Source: Prevotella sp.
GTDB taxonomy: Bacteria > Bacteroidota > Bacteroidia > Bacteroidales > Bacteroidaceae
DNA: 46,426 nt
Direction of reading: 5' to 3'
NCBI GenBank assembly: GCA_022771625.1
Contig: JALFCW010000126.1
Location: forward strand, 1 to 46,426
Shown here: piece by piece, positions 16,198 to 24,595 of the stretch
Position numbering within the stretch: position 1 is the stretch's first letter
How the letters are laid out: every line of letters starts with the position of its first letter
Translations under genes and position numbers: made by a program
Notes under the pieces: model-generated
Told to the model about the DNA's origin: nothing
What the model saw: only the letters and a program-made list of their open reading frames with translations
Databases searched by the model: none

Positions 16198-18531
16198 TTA
16201 CTTAACCTCAACGTAGAACTTCTTGTTGCGAACCTTTCCGTAGAAGTCAATTGCATCGTAGTTGATAGTGTATTTACCAGGCTTTGCAGTGAAGGTAATA
16301 ACTTTCTGTGCACCATCGATAACTCCGCTTACATTTACAGAAGCGCCTTCGCCTTCTACACTAATGTGCTTCTTCCATGCTGGAGCAAGCATTTCACCAG
16401 TGTAAGATGTAGCAACGAGAGTGATAGCACCCTCAGACTTGCCATTGAGGTTGAAACGTGTAGGAGCAATTGAAGACTCGCTCAAGCGACCTGCGCCATT
16501 TGCATCGTTATACAACATAACAGGCTGCAAGAGAGCGTTAGGATTCTCAAGAATCTTGTTAGCCTTAGCAATAACCTTGTTCAGACGGGTAATAACGTTA
16601 TTGTTAATCTTGTCGAAACCACTCTGAACTTTATCGACAAGTTCATTTACGTTGCTCAACATACCACCTACGTTGCTATTAATCTCATCAATCATATCGT
16701 TGAACTCGTCCATTTCAATAACAACCTCGAATTTCTCTTGTTTGTCTGGACCGAGAATTACTGTGGCATTGTCAAGATTTATTTCACCAACGGTAACAAG
16801 ACCTTCGAGAATATTAACCTTAACATCTACGATAGTCTTGATTTTATTGCCATCTTTATCTAATACATAGTTACCATTATCATCCTTGAGATAATCCTCT
16901 TTTTTGATAACCTCAAGTTTACTATCATCAATAGTAACACCAGGTGCAGGGATGCCATTAATCTTGATATCATCAGTATTGGGGATATCTACAGTGATAT
17001 ATTTCTTCATCGGATCAAGATGCTTCAAGTTCTCCCATGTGAACTGGTAGTCAGCGAAATCAATTCCAAGAATGTCCTGCAGCTGAGGTATTGACTTTAT
17101 TTCATAACCCTTACCAGCTAGTGTGTTATAGCTCAGAGGCTTGATAGTAACAGCAGCGATGTCATAAGAAGATGTGTAAGACTGTTTTCCATCCTTACCA
17201 TACTTCACGTTGATTCCATAATACTGGTCGATAGCATTTGCAAAAGTCTTGTAGATAGTACCAACAGCATTAGTGATATTCAAGCTCTCCTCACGACGAA
17301 GTGCGCCAAGAACATTCTTTGCTACATCAGTAAGCTCTTCCTTATTGACATTGATCTTTGCAGCAGCAGGATTGTCAAACACTGCAGTTGCAACATAACC
17401 ACCAAGGTTGTTAGTAGCTCTAGTTGTAACAGGAGTATTGTCAGCAGCGAGTACGAGTTCGCCATATCCAGGAGCAACAGTACCATCACGACCTACGAGA
17501 CGACCGATATTCCAACCCTCAGCATTGATTGTAGAAGGATTGACAGTGAGATAAACGCTACCGCCATTAGCAGAAGCAGCCACCTTCTCTTCTGAATTAA
17601 TAGTCTGCCAAACACCATTCTCCTGATAGAATGGAGTATTCTTAATCTCATCACCTACGAAACCAGCAAGAACGTATGACTTCAGACCGAACGGAGTGTT
17701 CAATGTTCCGAAGATAGGATTCTTTACCATATCTACATTTACACCTGTTACGAGGCTGTCAATCTTATCGTTGAGCAATGAATACTTACCAGCGAGTAAT
17801 GCACACTCGCTTGCCAATTCTTGGATGGACTCATTCATACCGGCAATCTTGTCTATCTCTGCGAACAATTTAGATACATCTGTGATATTCTCCAAACCAG
17901 AGTTCGCAAGAAGAGTATTCAAAGTAGAAACCAACTCACCAGAGAAATTCTCTTTCTTAAGATAGCTGTTCAAATCTGTTGCAAGAGCATATTTTGAGAG
18001 ATCAGCAGATTTGGCATAGTCAGCGAGGTCAGCCTTGGTTACAGCATTCTCAAGATTCTCTCCAAACAATGTATTAAGAGCATTCATATCCGAACGAAGA
18101 TTTGTAATATCGTCCTCTGTCAACCAATCCTTAAGCTGGTCGCTTGTTACGAGATCCTTAGCAAGCAGAGCAGTAAGGTCATCTTTGATGCTATTAACAA
18201 AAGCCTGAGTTGCTAAAAGATCCGTTAAATCACATTCACATTGTTTGATGTCAGCAATTTTACCTTCCAAAATAGAAATTGCATTATCAACCTTAAGATC
18301 CAAAGCATCAACTACGCTCTGGTCTGCTTTACCACTGAGCTTAGTATTGATGTCGGTCCTAAGAACCCCCAAAGCAGTGATCTGCTCATCAAGTTTGTCT
18401 GAAAGTCCTTTGACGTTGGCATTTGACACAGCAGCCTGATCGCCGTCATAGTCCTTACAAGAAACGAATGTGCTTGCGCCACCCACGAGAAGGGCTGACA
18501 TAAGCAAAATACTAGTTAATTTTCTTTTCAT
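16198..18531 (-). CDS. Long surface lipoprotein with coiled-coil and fibre-like repeats, function unknown
   Basis: Lipoprotein of 777 residues without a family I can name. The lipobox is at residues 22-25 (FVSC, lipidated C25) and is followed by KDYDGD, an acidic stretch like the export signal that sends Bacteroidetes lipoproteins to the cell surface. Residues about 35-270 are heptad-rich (LSDKLDEQITALGVLRTDIN) and hold three 9-residue repeats of the type ADLxxYA (ADLADYA, ADLSKYA, TDLNSYL) like those in trimeric phage tail fibres. Residues about 300-700 are beta-rich and then again helical (MIDEINSNVGGMLSNVNELV). The C-terminus looks like an Ig-type sandwich. It precedes the OmpA-family gene by 39 bp, suggesting one operon. 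A -7 box (TACCTTTG) lies about 100 bp upstream. Confidence 0.82.
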   Translation of the reverse strand: MKRKLTSILLMSALLVGGASTFVSCKDYDGDQAAVSNANVKGLSDKLDEQITALGVLRTDINTKLSGKADQSVVDALDLKVDNAISILEGKIADIKQCECDLTDLLATQAFVNSIKDDLTALLAKDLVTSDQLKDWLTEDDITNLRSDMNALNTLFGENLENAVTKADLADYAKSADLSKYALATDLNSYLKKENFSGELVSTLNTLLANSGLENITDVSKLFAEIDKIAGMNESIQELASECALLAGKYSLLNDKIDSLVTGVNVDMVKNPIFGTLNTPFGLKSYVLAGFVGDEIKNTPFYQENGVWQTINSEEKVAASANGGSVYLTVNPSTINAEGWNIGRLVGRDGTVAPGYGELVLAADNTPVTTRATNNLGGYVATAVFDNPAAAKINVNKEELTDVAKNVLGALRREESLNITNAVGTIYKTFANAIDQYYGINVKYGKDGKQSYTSSYDIAAVTIKPLSYNTLAGKGYEIKSIPQLQDILGIDFADYQFTWENLKHLDPMKKYITVDIPNTDDIKINGIPAPGVTIDDSKLEVIKKEDYLKDDNGNYVLDKDGNKIKTIVDVKVNILEGLVTVGEINLDNATVILGPDKQEKFEVVIEMDEFNDMIDEINSNVGGMLSNVNELVDKVQSGFDKINNNVITRLNKVIAKANKILENPNALLQPVMLYNDANGAGRLSESSIAPTRFNLNGKSEGAITLVATSYTGEMLAPAWKKHISVEGEGASVNVSGVIDGAQKVITFTAKPGKYTINYDAIDFYGKVRNKKFYVEVK

Positions 18532-18633
18532 CTCTTTTAAAATTAAAATTAGACTTATTAATATTAAATTGTTTTTTTATGTTCTCTATTGTTTTTATAC
18601 GTATATACTATAAATCATTAATGAATTTCGGGG

Positions 18634-18641
18634 CAAAGGTA
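18634..18641 (-). promoter_or_regulatory. -7 box for the lipoprotein-OmpA operon (TACCTTTG)
   Basis: CAAAGGTA on the plus strand reads TACCTTTG on the minus strand. It implies an untranslated leader of about 95 nt, A/T-rich, before the ATG at 18531. No clear -33 TTG at the usual distance. Confidence 0.5.
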
Positions 18642-18762
18642 ATAATTATTTTTGAAATAAACTAATTTTTCAGTAACTTTTTTAAAAAAAACATTCATTT
18701 CATGCCTTTTATCTACCAATTGCCCTATATTTTCATTCTTTTCCTATACCTTATTATATATA

Positions 18763-19449
18763 TTAAAAGTTTACTCCAATATTTAGATAGAAACATGAGT
18801 TGTGGGTTTTCTCGAAAGCATCACGACCGATGTTAGCAAGACCAAGCTCATAGGCAAGGTCGGCATAAAGCATCTGGTATTCAATGCCACAACCAAAGCG
18901 GAGACCACCGTCGAAACGCTTGAACAGGTCGCTAGAGAATGCCGACTCAATGGTGCGGTCGGTGTGACGCTTAATCTTACCTCCTACTCCATAAGCGAGA
19001 TAACCGCCTAAGAAAGGCTGAACAGAAAATTCGCCATCGATATCAACACAATACTTCACGAGAATAGGAAGTTCGAGATAGTTGAGGTTGAAGTCGATTT
19101 CCTGCTGCTTGTCATTACGTCCGCCCTTCTCGGTATAGAACAATCCCGACTCAAGATAAACGGGAGCCGATGGAGAGAGCTGGAAACCGACAACAGCACC
19201 GACATTGAGACCGGTGCGACTGCTGGGACCATCGTACTTGTCAAGCTCAGAGTTATTCACTGTGCCAAAACCGAGTCCGAGACGCAAACCGTAATATATC
19301 TCATTGCCATCGAGAGTGCGGTTGTTGTAGCCTCCATTATATGAAGGCATCTCTGGACGTCCGTTATGATAATTTTGCGCCATTACAGGCATAGCCATGG
19401 TTAAGGCGATTATGAAAATCAATGTAGATAATAATCCTTTTTTCATCAT
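18763..19449 (-). CDS. Outer membrane beta-barrel protein (porin family)
   Basis: Small outer membrane protein of 228 residues. A signal peptide (1-24, ending VMA) is followed by a short Asn/Gly/Tyr-rich linker and then an eight-strand barrel pattern: YGLRLGLGFGTV, TGLNVGAVVGFQL, PVYLESGLFYTEKG, FNLNYLELPILVKY, FSVQPFLGGYLAYGVGGK, LRFGCGIEYQMLYADLAYELGL, and a final strand ending in NIGVNF with C-terminal Phe, as needed for insertion by the BAM machinery. LNYLELPILVKY is a signature of the Bacteroidetes barrel family (outer membrane protein beta-barrel domain). Ligand unknown. It has its own promoter and no operon partner is obvious. Confidence 0.85.
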   Translation of the reverse strand: MMKKGLLSTLIFIIALTMAMPVMAQNYHNGRPEMPSYNGGYNNRTLDGNEIYYGLRLGLGFGTVNNSELDKYDGPSSRTGLNVGAVVGFQLSPSAPVYLESGLFYTEKGGRNDKQQEIDFNLNYLELPILVKYCVDIDGEFSVQPFLGGYLAYGVGGKIKRHTDRTIESAFSSDLFKRFDGGLRFGCGIEYQMLYADLAYELGLANIGRDAFEKTHNSCFYLNIGVNF

Positions 19450-19480
19450 TTTACAATCTTGTCTTAAATTTAATTTAGTG

Positions 19481-19510
19481 CAAAATTAGTATAAATATTC
19501 CATATAGCAA
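19481..19510 (-). promoter_or_regulatory. Promoter of the small beta-barrel gene
   Basis: On the minus strand TTG (19510-19508), 19 bp, then TAATTTTG (19488-19481). Predicted leader about 25-30 nt before 19449. Confidence 0.65.
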
Positions 19511-19538
19511 TGCTTTTAGTATAATTTAACACCAATAA

Positions 19539-20363
19539 TCACTGATTTATTGACTTGAGGTGAGGATATTTATCAGAAAGGCATTTTTTCTGTTCCATTG
19601 TTCGGGCAAGAAAAGAGCGGTAGGCATCGGAGTCGGGATTAAACGGCCGATGGGCAAGAGCCTCCTTTATCGGTTTCCACTCGCGAAGGTACTCTCGGGT
19701 AGAATCACTGAAGACAATGGCAACAAACCGTTCCCATATATAATCCACTGCTTGCTGTGAGGGATGAAGCATGTCGGGAGCATAAAAGCGATAGTCGCGC
19801 AACTCGTCGTTGACAATCTCATAGGCAGGGAAATAATACACACCACCCGCCTTACCAATGTCGCCGTCCCTCATAAGGCTATCCACAGCAAGGAGCAATG
19901 CAGCCTTAGAGAGTTGACTGCCATGATAGCCATACTTGGCATAGCGAATGGGGGAGACGGTAATGATTATCTTCGTATGCGAATTGCGGTTACGGAGAAC
20001 TTGTATGGCCTTAAGCAAGTAATCACGACAAACATCCACCGACAGGACCTCTTCCTGAAAGAGAGCCTGAGGCCGTTTCTGGCAATTATCCACAATCTCG
20101 CCAGTGGCTTTCTCGCGATATACATGATTGGTGCCAAGCGTGAATATCGCCACATCCACCGCCTCGCCGTATCTCTCAACAGTATGCAATATACTTGCCG
20201 GATTATACATCACACCATAAGGATTGACATCCGCAACGAATGCCTCATCGCGAAACTTGCGACCGAGATGGTCGGCAAAGCACGACCCCACGGTAAGAAT
20301 CCTGTGCTCCGGCTCTATGAAGAAGTCGGGAGCAGTGATATCGACAACAGTCCTGAATTCCAT
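19539..20363 (-). CDS. GSCFA domain-containing protein
   Basis: Cytoplasmic protein of 274 residues belonging to the GSCFA family, named after the motif seen here at residues 26-30 (VGSCFADHLG). The family is related to SGNH-type hydrolases/esterases. The Ser in GSCFA is the probable nucleophile, and a late DMLHPSQQAVDYIW (about 215-228) supplies the Asp-x-x-His pair. FTLGTNHVYRE and TVSPIRYAKYG are also family-typical. No signal peptide is seen. It lies 23 bp downstream of fkp on the same strand, so it is probably in an operon with GDP-fucose synthesis; a role in modifying a glycan or sugar nucleotide is inference only. The substrate of the family is not established. Confidence 0.88.
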   Translation of the reverse strand: MEFRTVVDITAPDFFIEPEHRILTVGSCFADHLGRKFRDEAFVADVNPYGVMYNPASILHTVERYGEAVDVAIFTLGTNHVYREKATGEIVDNCQKRPQALFQEEVLSVDVCRDYLLKAIQVLRNRNSHTKIIITVSPIRYAKYGYHGSQLSKAALLLAVDSLMRDGDIGKAGGVYYFPAYEIVNDELRDYRFYAPDMLHPSQQAVDYIWERFVAIVFSDSTREYLREWKPIKEALAHRPFNPDSDAYRSFLARTMEQKKCLSDKYPHLKSINQ

Positions 20364-20386
20364 CTTAACTTCTTAATAACCTCATT

Positions 20387-23140
20387 TTAGCTTCTTGATA
20401 TTTGCAGTCCCTTGCGACTGAGGGTCATATCCACAAAGCGCGCATTGGGAGTAGTGATATTTGTAGAGATAATCTGCTTGATACGCGCTGCCGCCTCCGG
20501 GTCTTTCGCCACCATATAGAGGTAGCCGCCACCACCCGCTCCGGGGAGCTTGTAGCCAAGACACAGGTCGTCCACCATGTCGGTGATATGTTGCACAGCA
20601 TTGGGATTAGTGCCACTATCGAGCAGTTGGTTCTGTCGCCATGTGGTGCGTATGAGCTGTCCCATGCGCAAAAAGTCCTGCCGCTGAATGGCATCATACA
20701 TACCGAGAGTGTGCGCCTTCATCTGGCGCAGCAGACGGAGTTGGTCGTTGCTGTTGAGGAACATGCGCCTTACTATCTCTGCAAGGATAGTCTTGGCAGT
20801 GCGCGTGATACCAGTATAATAGAGCAGATGGCAAGATGCATATTCAGGTTGAGTGAACACGTCATCGGGCATCCACCTCACAAGCGGTTGCTGATTGAAT
20901 CCCTTTTGCGTCTGCAGCAGTTTGACACCGCCAAGAACGCCACCATACTGGTCTTGCCATCCGCCGCCTGTGGTGAGCATCTGTTCGAGGATGAGCGTGC
21001 GCTTACCAATCTCGCTCTTGTCCCACGCCAACGAACAGAAATCACTGATAGCCCCGAGCACGGTGGCTGCAAGAATACTGCTTGTTCCCAATCCGCTACC
21101 GGCAGGTATGGCTGAGAGCAGAGTGAGTTCGATACCACAACCGAAGGCTTCGAGTTGGGCACGCAAGGAGGGATAGGCATCGGCATAGAAGCCGGGAAGG
21201 AAACCGGCAAGGGCAAGAGCCGCCTTGGGTATAGAGAACGGACTGCCCACCTTATTATAATTAGCGAGTTGCTCGTATGTATCCACCACCTCGACAGCTC
21301 CGAGGTCGATACTTCGCAACTCCACATGGGGATCACGACAAGGGCGGATATATGTTTGCAGCGGCGGTTGCCCATTGAGTTCGATGGCGAGGTTGATGAC
21401 ATTACCACCCTCCATGAGGCAGAACGGCGGAGTGTCGGTCCAACCACCGGCAATATCAATGCGCACCGGACTTCGCGCCCACACTATCTGGTCGCTATAT
21501 ACCGACATACGCGGCGACTGCTTCTCGGCGAGGACAGTCTCGGTGAGCCCGTGTTGCAATAGGGAGAACGCCTTATCACAGTCGCCACGGAACATGGCAT
21601 CCTTGATACGCGTGAGCAGTGGAGCATCGTCGGGAAGAGGAGCAGGCATGGGGATATCCATCTCGCTGAAATGACGGGCAGCATCCTCCAGGTCTAGCTG
21701 ATAGAAGACGCTGTGTCGCCAGTTGGCGGCAAGGGCGCTCCAATTGCCTTTCTGGAAGGAGCGGCGCTGGGCAAAGAGACGCACGAGGTTGGCCTCGGTG
21801 GAGATAGCCTCGGCGGAGATGAAGCGGAGGAACCCCGAAGCGAAACTTCGGGGAACGGTGGCTGGATCCGGGTTATGCGAGGGGGGAAGGGTTGCGGGGA
21901 TATCGTGATAGACTGGGAAAAGCGGAGCTTGCTGCGCAGAACCGGCAAAACGGTCGTCGATATTATAGCGGCGGATTGCGTAGTCGCTATCGCCGATGGG
22001 GACGACGTCGATACAATCTCCTGGGGCAAGGGTGATGTCCCAGTCATTCTCAGGCACTCCGGTGATGATATTATCATGAGATAGATGCCAATTACGACCT
22101 ATATAGGAGTTCTCTATCCATATATTTGTGTTTTCGGCAGTAATGGGTAAATTTACCGAAGCGTTCTGCACGAAGATGGACGGTTGTGGTTTGCGTCCGT
22201 TATGCATTATCTCCCTCTGGTCATTTACGATATTCTGTATGGCGACAGTAGAGGATATCATCTCACGGCTTGTACCGAAATGATAGAACTCTCCACCTGG
22301 CAACGGCAGTATTGCCACAGAGAGAGAGCGGAGTTCGTCGTCGTCAATAATCGGGTCGGTTCCGAGGGCGCAACCGAATTCCGAATACAGGTCATACTCG
22401 ATAATCTCTCCATCTCTCTTGGAGTGCTTTACAAGAGCCTCCACCGCTCTGTCGGACAATAGCCACACGCCAATGTCGGTGAGATAGAAATGCGAACCGA
22501 GCAGTTCTTGTAGTTTTTCCACCGATGGCTTTTGCAGCATCTGTTTAAGGACAGATGGAGAACGGCGGTCGGACACGAAGACTCCATGGTCCTTTGCTAT
22601 CGACGAGTCGAGCCATAGTCCATAGCACACGACATCAGCATCAGGAACAGGCGGCAACTGTTCGGCGGCACGGATATATACATCGCCACTCACAATCATA
22701 GTGTGGATATTATCTGGGGCAAGAGCCATCAGTCGCTCATAGAGGGGCAACTGCAGGGAGAGCAGCGACTGCGAGAGACGCTGCCCCCTCTCCCATCTGA
22801 ACACGGGGATGGGAGTGAGTATCTTGCCTGATGGGGCATAGGAAGGAAGACGGCGGCTCTGACCTCCGGCATGGAGGAGGATGCGCTTCTCGAGGGAGAG
22901 CCAGGAGGAGAAAGAGGGGATGGAGCCCTGCAGCGAAACTGCAGGGAACGGTGGCTCGTTCTCTTCTTGATAATATTGCTCGTGGAGATAGCATTGCTCG
23001 AGGAGATAGGTGGTGCCACCACCACTACCGAGCTTATGTCCGACGGGGTCGTTGGTACAGAAATACTCATTTCGGTCGAGGCCGGTTATTTGGTGAAAAG
23101 AGCCCACGAGATTTGGGGGCAAAGACAGTAATTTCTTCAT
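20387..23140 (-). CDS. fkp: Bifunctional L-fucokinase / L-fucose-1-phosphate guanylyltransferase
   Basis: Two-step salvage enzyme of 917 residues turning free L-fucose into GDP-fucose for capsule and glycoprotein fucosylation. The N-terminal guanylyltransferase half (about 30-480) carries GSGGGTTYLL and the nucleotidyltransferase loop HAGGQSRRLPSYAPSGK (about 90-106). The C-terminal GHMP kinase half begins near 555 with ARSPVRIDIAGGWTDTPP, has the phosphate loop PAGSGLGTSS (about 679-688) and ends with LPGAGGGGYLYMV. Order and length match Bacteroides fragilis Fkp (949 residues). The ATG at 23140 is chosen; a TTG 33 bases upstream lies in the -7 box. It is divergent from the fucose permease gene and 23 bp before the GSCFA gene. 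Confidence 0.95.
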   Translation of the reverse strand: MKKLLSLPPNLVGSFHQITGLDRNEYFCTNDPVGHKLGSGGGTTYLLEQCYLHEQYYQEENEPPFPAVSLQGSIPSFSSWLSLEKRILLHAGGQSRRLPSYAPSGKILTPIPVFRWERGQRLSQSLLSLQLPLYERLMALAPDNIHTMIVSGDVYIRAAEQLPPVPDADVVCYGLWLDSSIAKDHGVFVSDRRSPSVLKQMLQKPSVEKLQELLGSHFYLTDIGVWLLSDRAVEALVKHSKRDGEIIEYDLYSEFGCALGTDPIIDDDELRSLSVAILPLPGGEFYHFGTSREMISSTVAIQNIVNDQREIMHNGRKPQPSIFVQNASVNLPITAENTNIWIENSYIGRNWHLSHDNIITGVPENDWDITLAPGDCIDVVPIGDSDYAIRRYNIDDRFAGSAQQAPLFPVYHDIPATLPPSHNPDPATVPRSFASGFLRFISAEAISTEANLVRLFAQRRSFQKGNWSALAANWRHSVFYQLDLEDAARHFSEMDIPMPAPLPDDAPLLTRIKDAMFRGDCDKAFSLLQHGLTETVLAEKQSPRMSVYSDQIVWARSPVRIDIAGGWTDTPPFCLMEGGNVINLAIELNGQPPLQTYIRPCRDPHVELRSIDLGAVEVVDTYEQLANYNKVGSPFSIPKAALALAGFLPGFYADAYPSLRAQLEAFGCGIELTLLSAIPAGSGLGTSSILAATVLGAISDFCSLAWDKSEIGKRTLILEQMLTTGGGWQDQYGGVLGGVKLLQTQKGFNQQPLVRWMPDDVFTQPEYASCHLLYYTGITRTAKTILAEIVRRMFLNSNDQLRLLRQMKAHTLGMYDAIQRQDFLRMGQLIRTTWRQNQLLDSGTNPNAVQHITDMVDDLCLGYKLPGAGGGGYLYMVAKDPEAAARIKQIISTNITTPNARFVDMTLSRKGLQISRS

Positions 23141-23170
23141 TGTTTTGTTCGTATTTGCAACTTTTTTCGG

Positions 23171-23178
23171 CAAAGTTA
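23171..23178 (-). promoter_or_regulatory. -7 box of fkp (TAACTTTG)
   Basis: CAAAGTTA on the plus strand reads TAACTTTG on the minus strand, 30 bp before the fkp ATG. The -33 element is not clear. Confidence 0.5.
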
Positions 23179-23197
23179 TTGAATTATTTTAAAAAAC

Positions 23198-23229
23198 TTG
23201 CACTTTTTCCAAAAAAAGTTGTACTTTTG
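23198..23229 (+). promoter_or_regulatory. fucP promoter (-33 TTG, -7 TACTTTTG)
   Basis: TTG (23198-23200), 21 bp, TACTTTTG (23222-23229). The leader before the ATG at 23260 would be about 25 nt. It is placed back to back with the fkp -7 box, so fucose uptake and use could be controlled together. Confidence 0.65.
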
Positions 23230-23259
23230 TGCTCGATTGGAACAAACAAGCCTAAAGAC

Positions 23260-24591
23260 ATGGAAAAAAAAGACGGTATATTAACTAAAAACGGAGTGAG
23301 TTTTCTTATTCCTTTTGTGATGCTAACGGCATGCTTTGCCTTGTGGGGATTTGCCAACGACGTGACGAGTCCGATGGTGAAGGCCTTCTCGAAGATATTC
23401 AGAATGAGTGTCACTGAGGGAGCCTTTGTCCAGGTTGCATTCTATCTTGGTTATTTCGTGATGGCATTCCCTGCCGCCATCTTCATACAGAAATATTCAT
23501 TCAAGGCAGGAGTGATGATTGGTCTCGGTCTGTATGCCATTGGAGCCTTGTTGTTCATCCCCGCCAAGATGACCGGAATATACTTCCCGTTCCTCATTGC
23601 CTATTTCATCATGACATGCGGACTATCGTTTCTTGAAACGAGTTGTAATCCATATATCTATTGTATGGGAAGCGAGGATACAGCGACTCGCCGTCTTAAC
23701 CTTGCCCAGGCATTCAACCCGATGGGTTGCCTTGCTGGAATGTATGTGGCAATGGAGTATGTGCAGGCAAGAATGAGTCCGATGGACACCTCCACCCGAA
23801 AGACACTTACTGAGGCGCAGTTTAATATAATCCGTGACTACGACCTCGACATTCTTATCCAACCATACGTGTATATCGGAGCCGCCGTGGTATTGTTGCT
23901 CGTGCTTATCAGGGTAACGACAATGCCAAAGCATGGCGACACCCACTCAGTGAAAAAACTATCGACCTCCATACGCGAGTTATATAATATAACCAACTAT
24001 CGTGAGGGTGTGATAGCGCAATTCTTCTATATAGGAGCTCAAGTGATGTGCTGGACATTCATCATCCAGTATGGTACGCACATCTTCATGGACGAGGGAA
24101 TGGAAGAGAAGGCAGCCGAGATACTGTCACAGAAATACAATATCCTTGCCCTTGCCTTCTTCACCGTGAGCCGTTTTATCTGTACATGGTTCTTGAAATA
24201 CATACAACCAGGCCGTCTGCTGATGATACTTGCCGTGATAGCTTCATGCGCCACAGCGGGAGTGATACTCTTCACCGACCGCAATGGTCTTTACTGTCTT
24301 GTGGCTATCAGTGCCACCATGTCGCTGATGTTCCCCACAATATACGGTACTGCACTTCGTGGCGTAGGAGAGAACGTGAAGGTAGGTGGTGCCGGATTGA
24401 TCATGTCGATCATAGGCGGTTCGGTATTCCCCCCACTTCAAGCAGCCATCATTGACATGAAGGTATCATGGTTTGGCCTTCCTCCCACCAATGTGTCGTT
24501 TGTTCTCGTGCTTATATGCTTCGTCGTTGTTGCCGCCTATGGTCACCGGGCGTACATAAGGCACAATATCACGCACAACTATATTGAATGA
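23260..24591 (+). CDS. fucP: L-fucose:H+ symporter
   Basis: Inner-membrane MFS permease of 443 residues with 12 predicted helices. The ATG at 23260 (MEKKDGILTKNGVSFL) follows its promoter; an open frame continuing upstream overlaps fkp and is not coding. FucP-family hallmarks are FALWGFANDVTSPMVKAF in helix 1, where the family's critical acidic residue sits (D in FANDVT), FVQVAFYLGYFVMAFPAAIF, and SFLETSCNPYIY. Length equals E. coli FucP (438). Divergent from fkp, it would bring fucose released from host or diet glycans into the cell for GDP-fucose synthesis. Other FucP-family members carry glucose or galactose; the fkp neighbour favours fucose. The gene ends 4 bp from the convergent YfhO-like gene. 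Confidence 0.92.
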   Translation: MEKKDGILTKNGVSFLIPFVMLTACFALWGFANDVTSPMVKAFSKIFRMSVTEGAFVQVAFYLGYFVMAFPAAIFIQKYSFKAGVMIGLGLYAIGALLFIPAKMTGIYFPFLIAYFIMTCGLSFLETSCNPYIYCMGSEDTATRRLNLAQAFNPMGCLAGMYVAMEYVQARMSPMDTSTRKTLTEAQFNIIRDYDLDILIQPYVYIGAAVVLLLVLIRVTTMPKHGDTHSVKKLSTSIRELYNITNYREGVIAQFFYIGAQVMCWTFIIQYGTHIFMDEGMEEKAAEILSQKYNILALAFFTVSRFICTWFLKYIQPGRLLMILAVIASCATAGVILFTDRNGLYCLVAISATMSLMFPTIYGTALRGVGENVKVGGAGLIMSIIGGSVFPPLQAAIIDMKVSWFGLPPTNVSFVLVLICFVVVAAYGHRAYIRHNITHNYIE

Positions 24592-24595
24592 GGAA

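Noticed and set aside
19511..19545. Imperfect A/T hairpin near the GSCFA stop
   Set aside because: Weak, overlaps the stop codon and has no T-run, so it is not called as a terminator.
22831..23259. Upstream in-frame extension of fucP
   Set aside because: It overlaps fkp on the other strand and precedes the fucP promoter; the ATG at 23260 gives the normal FucP N-terminus.
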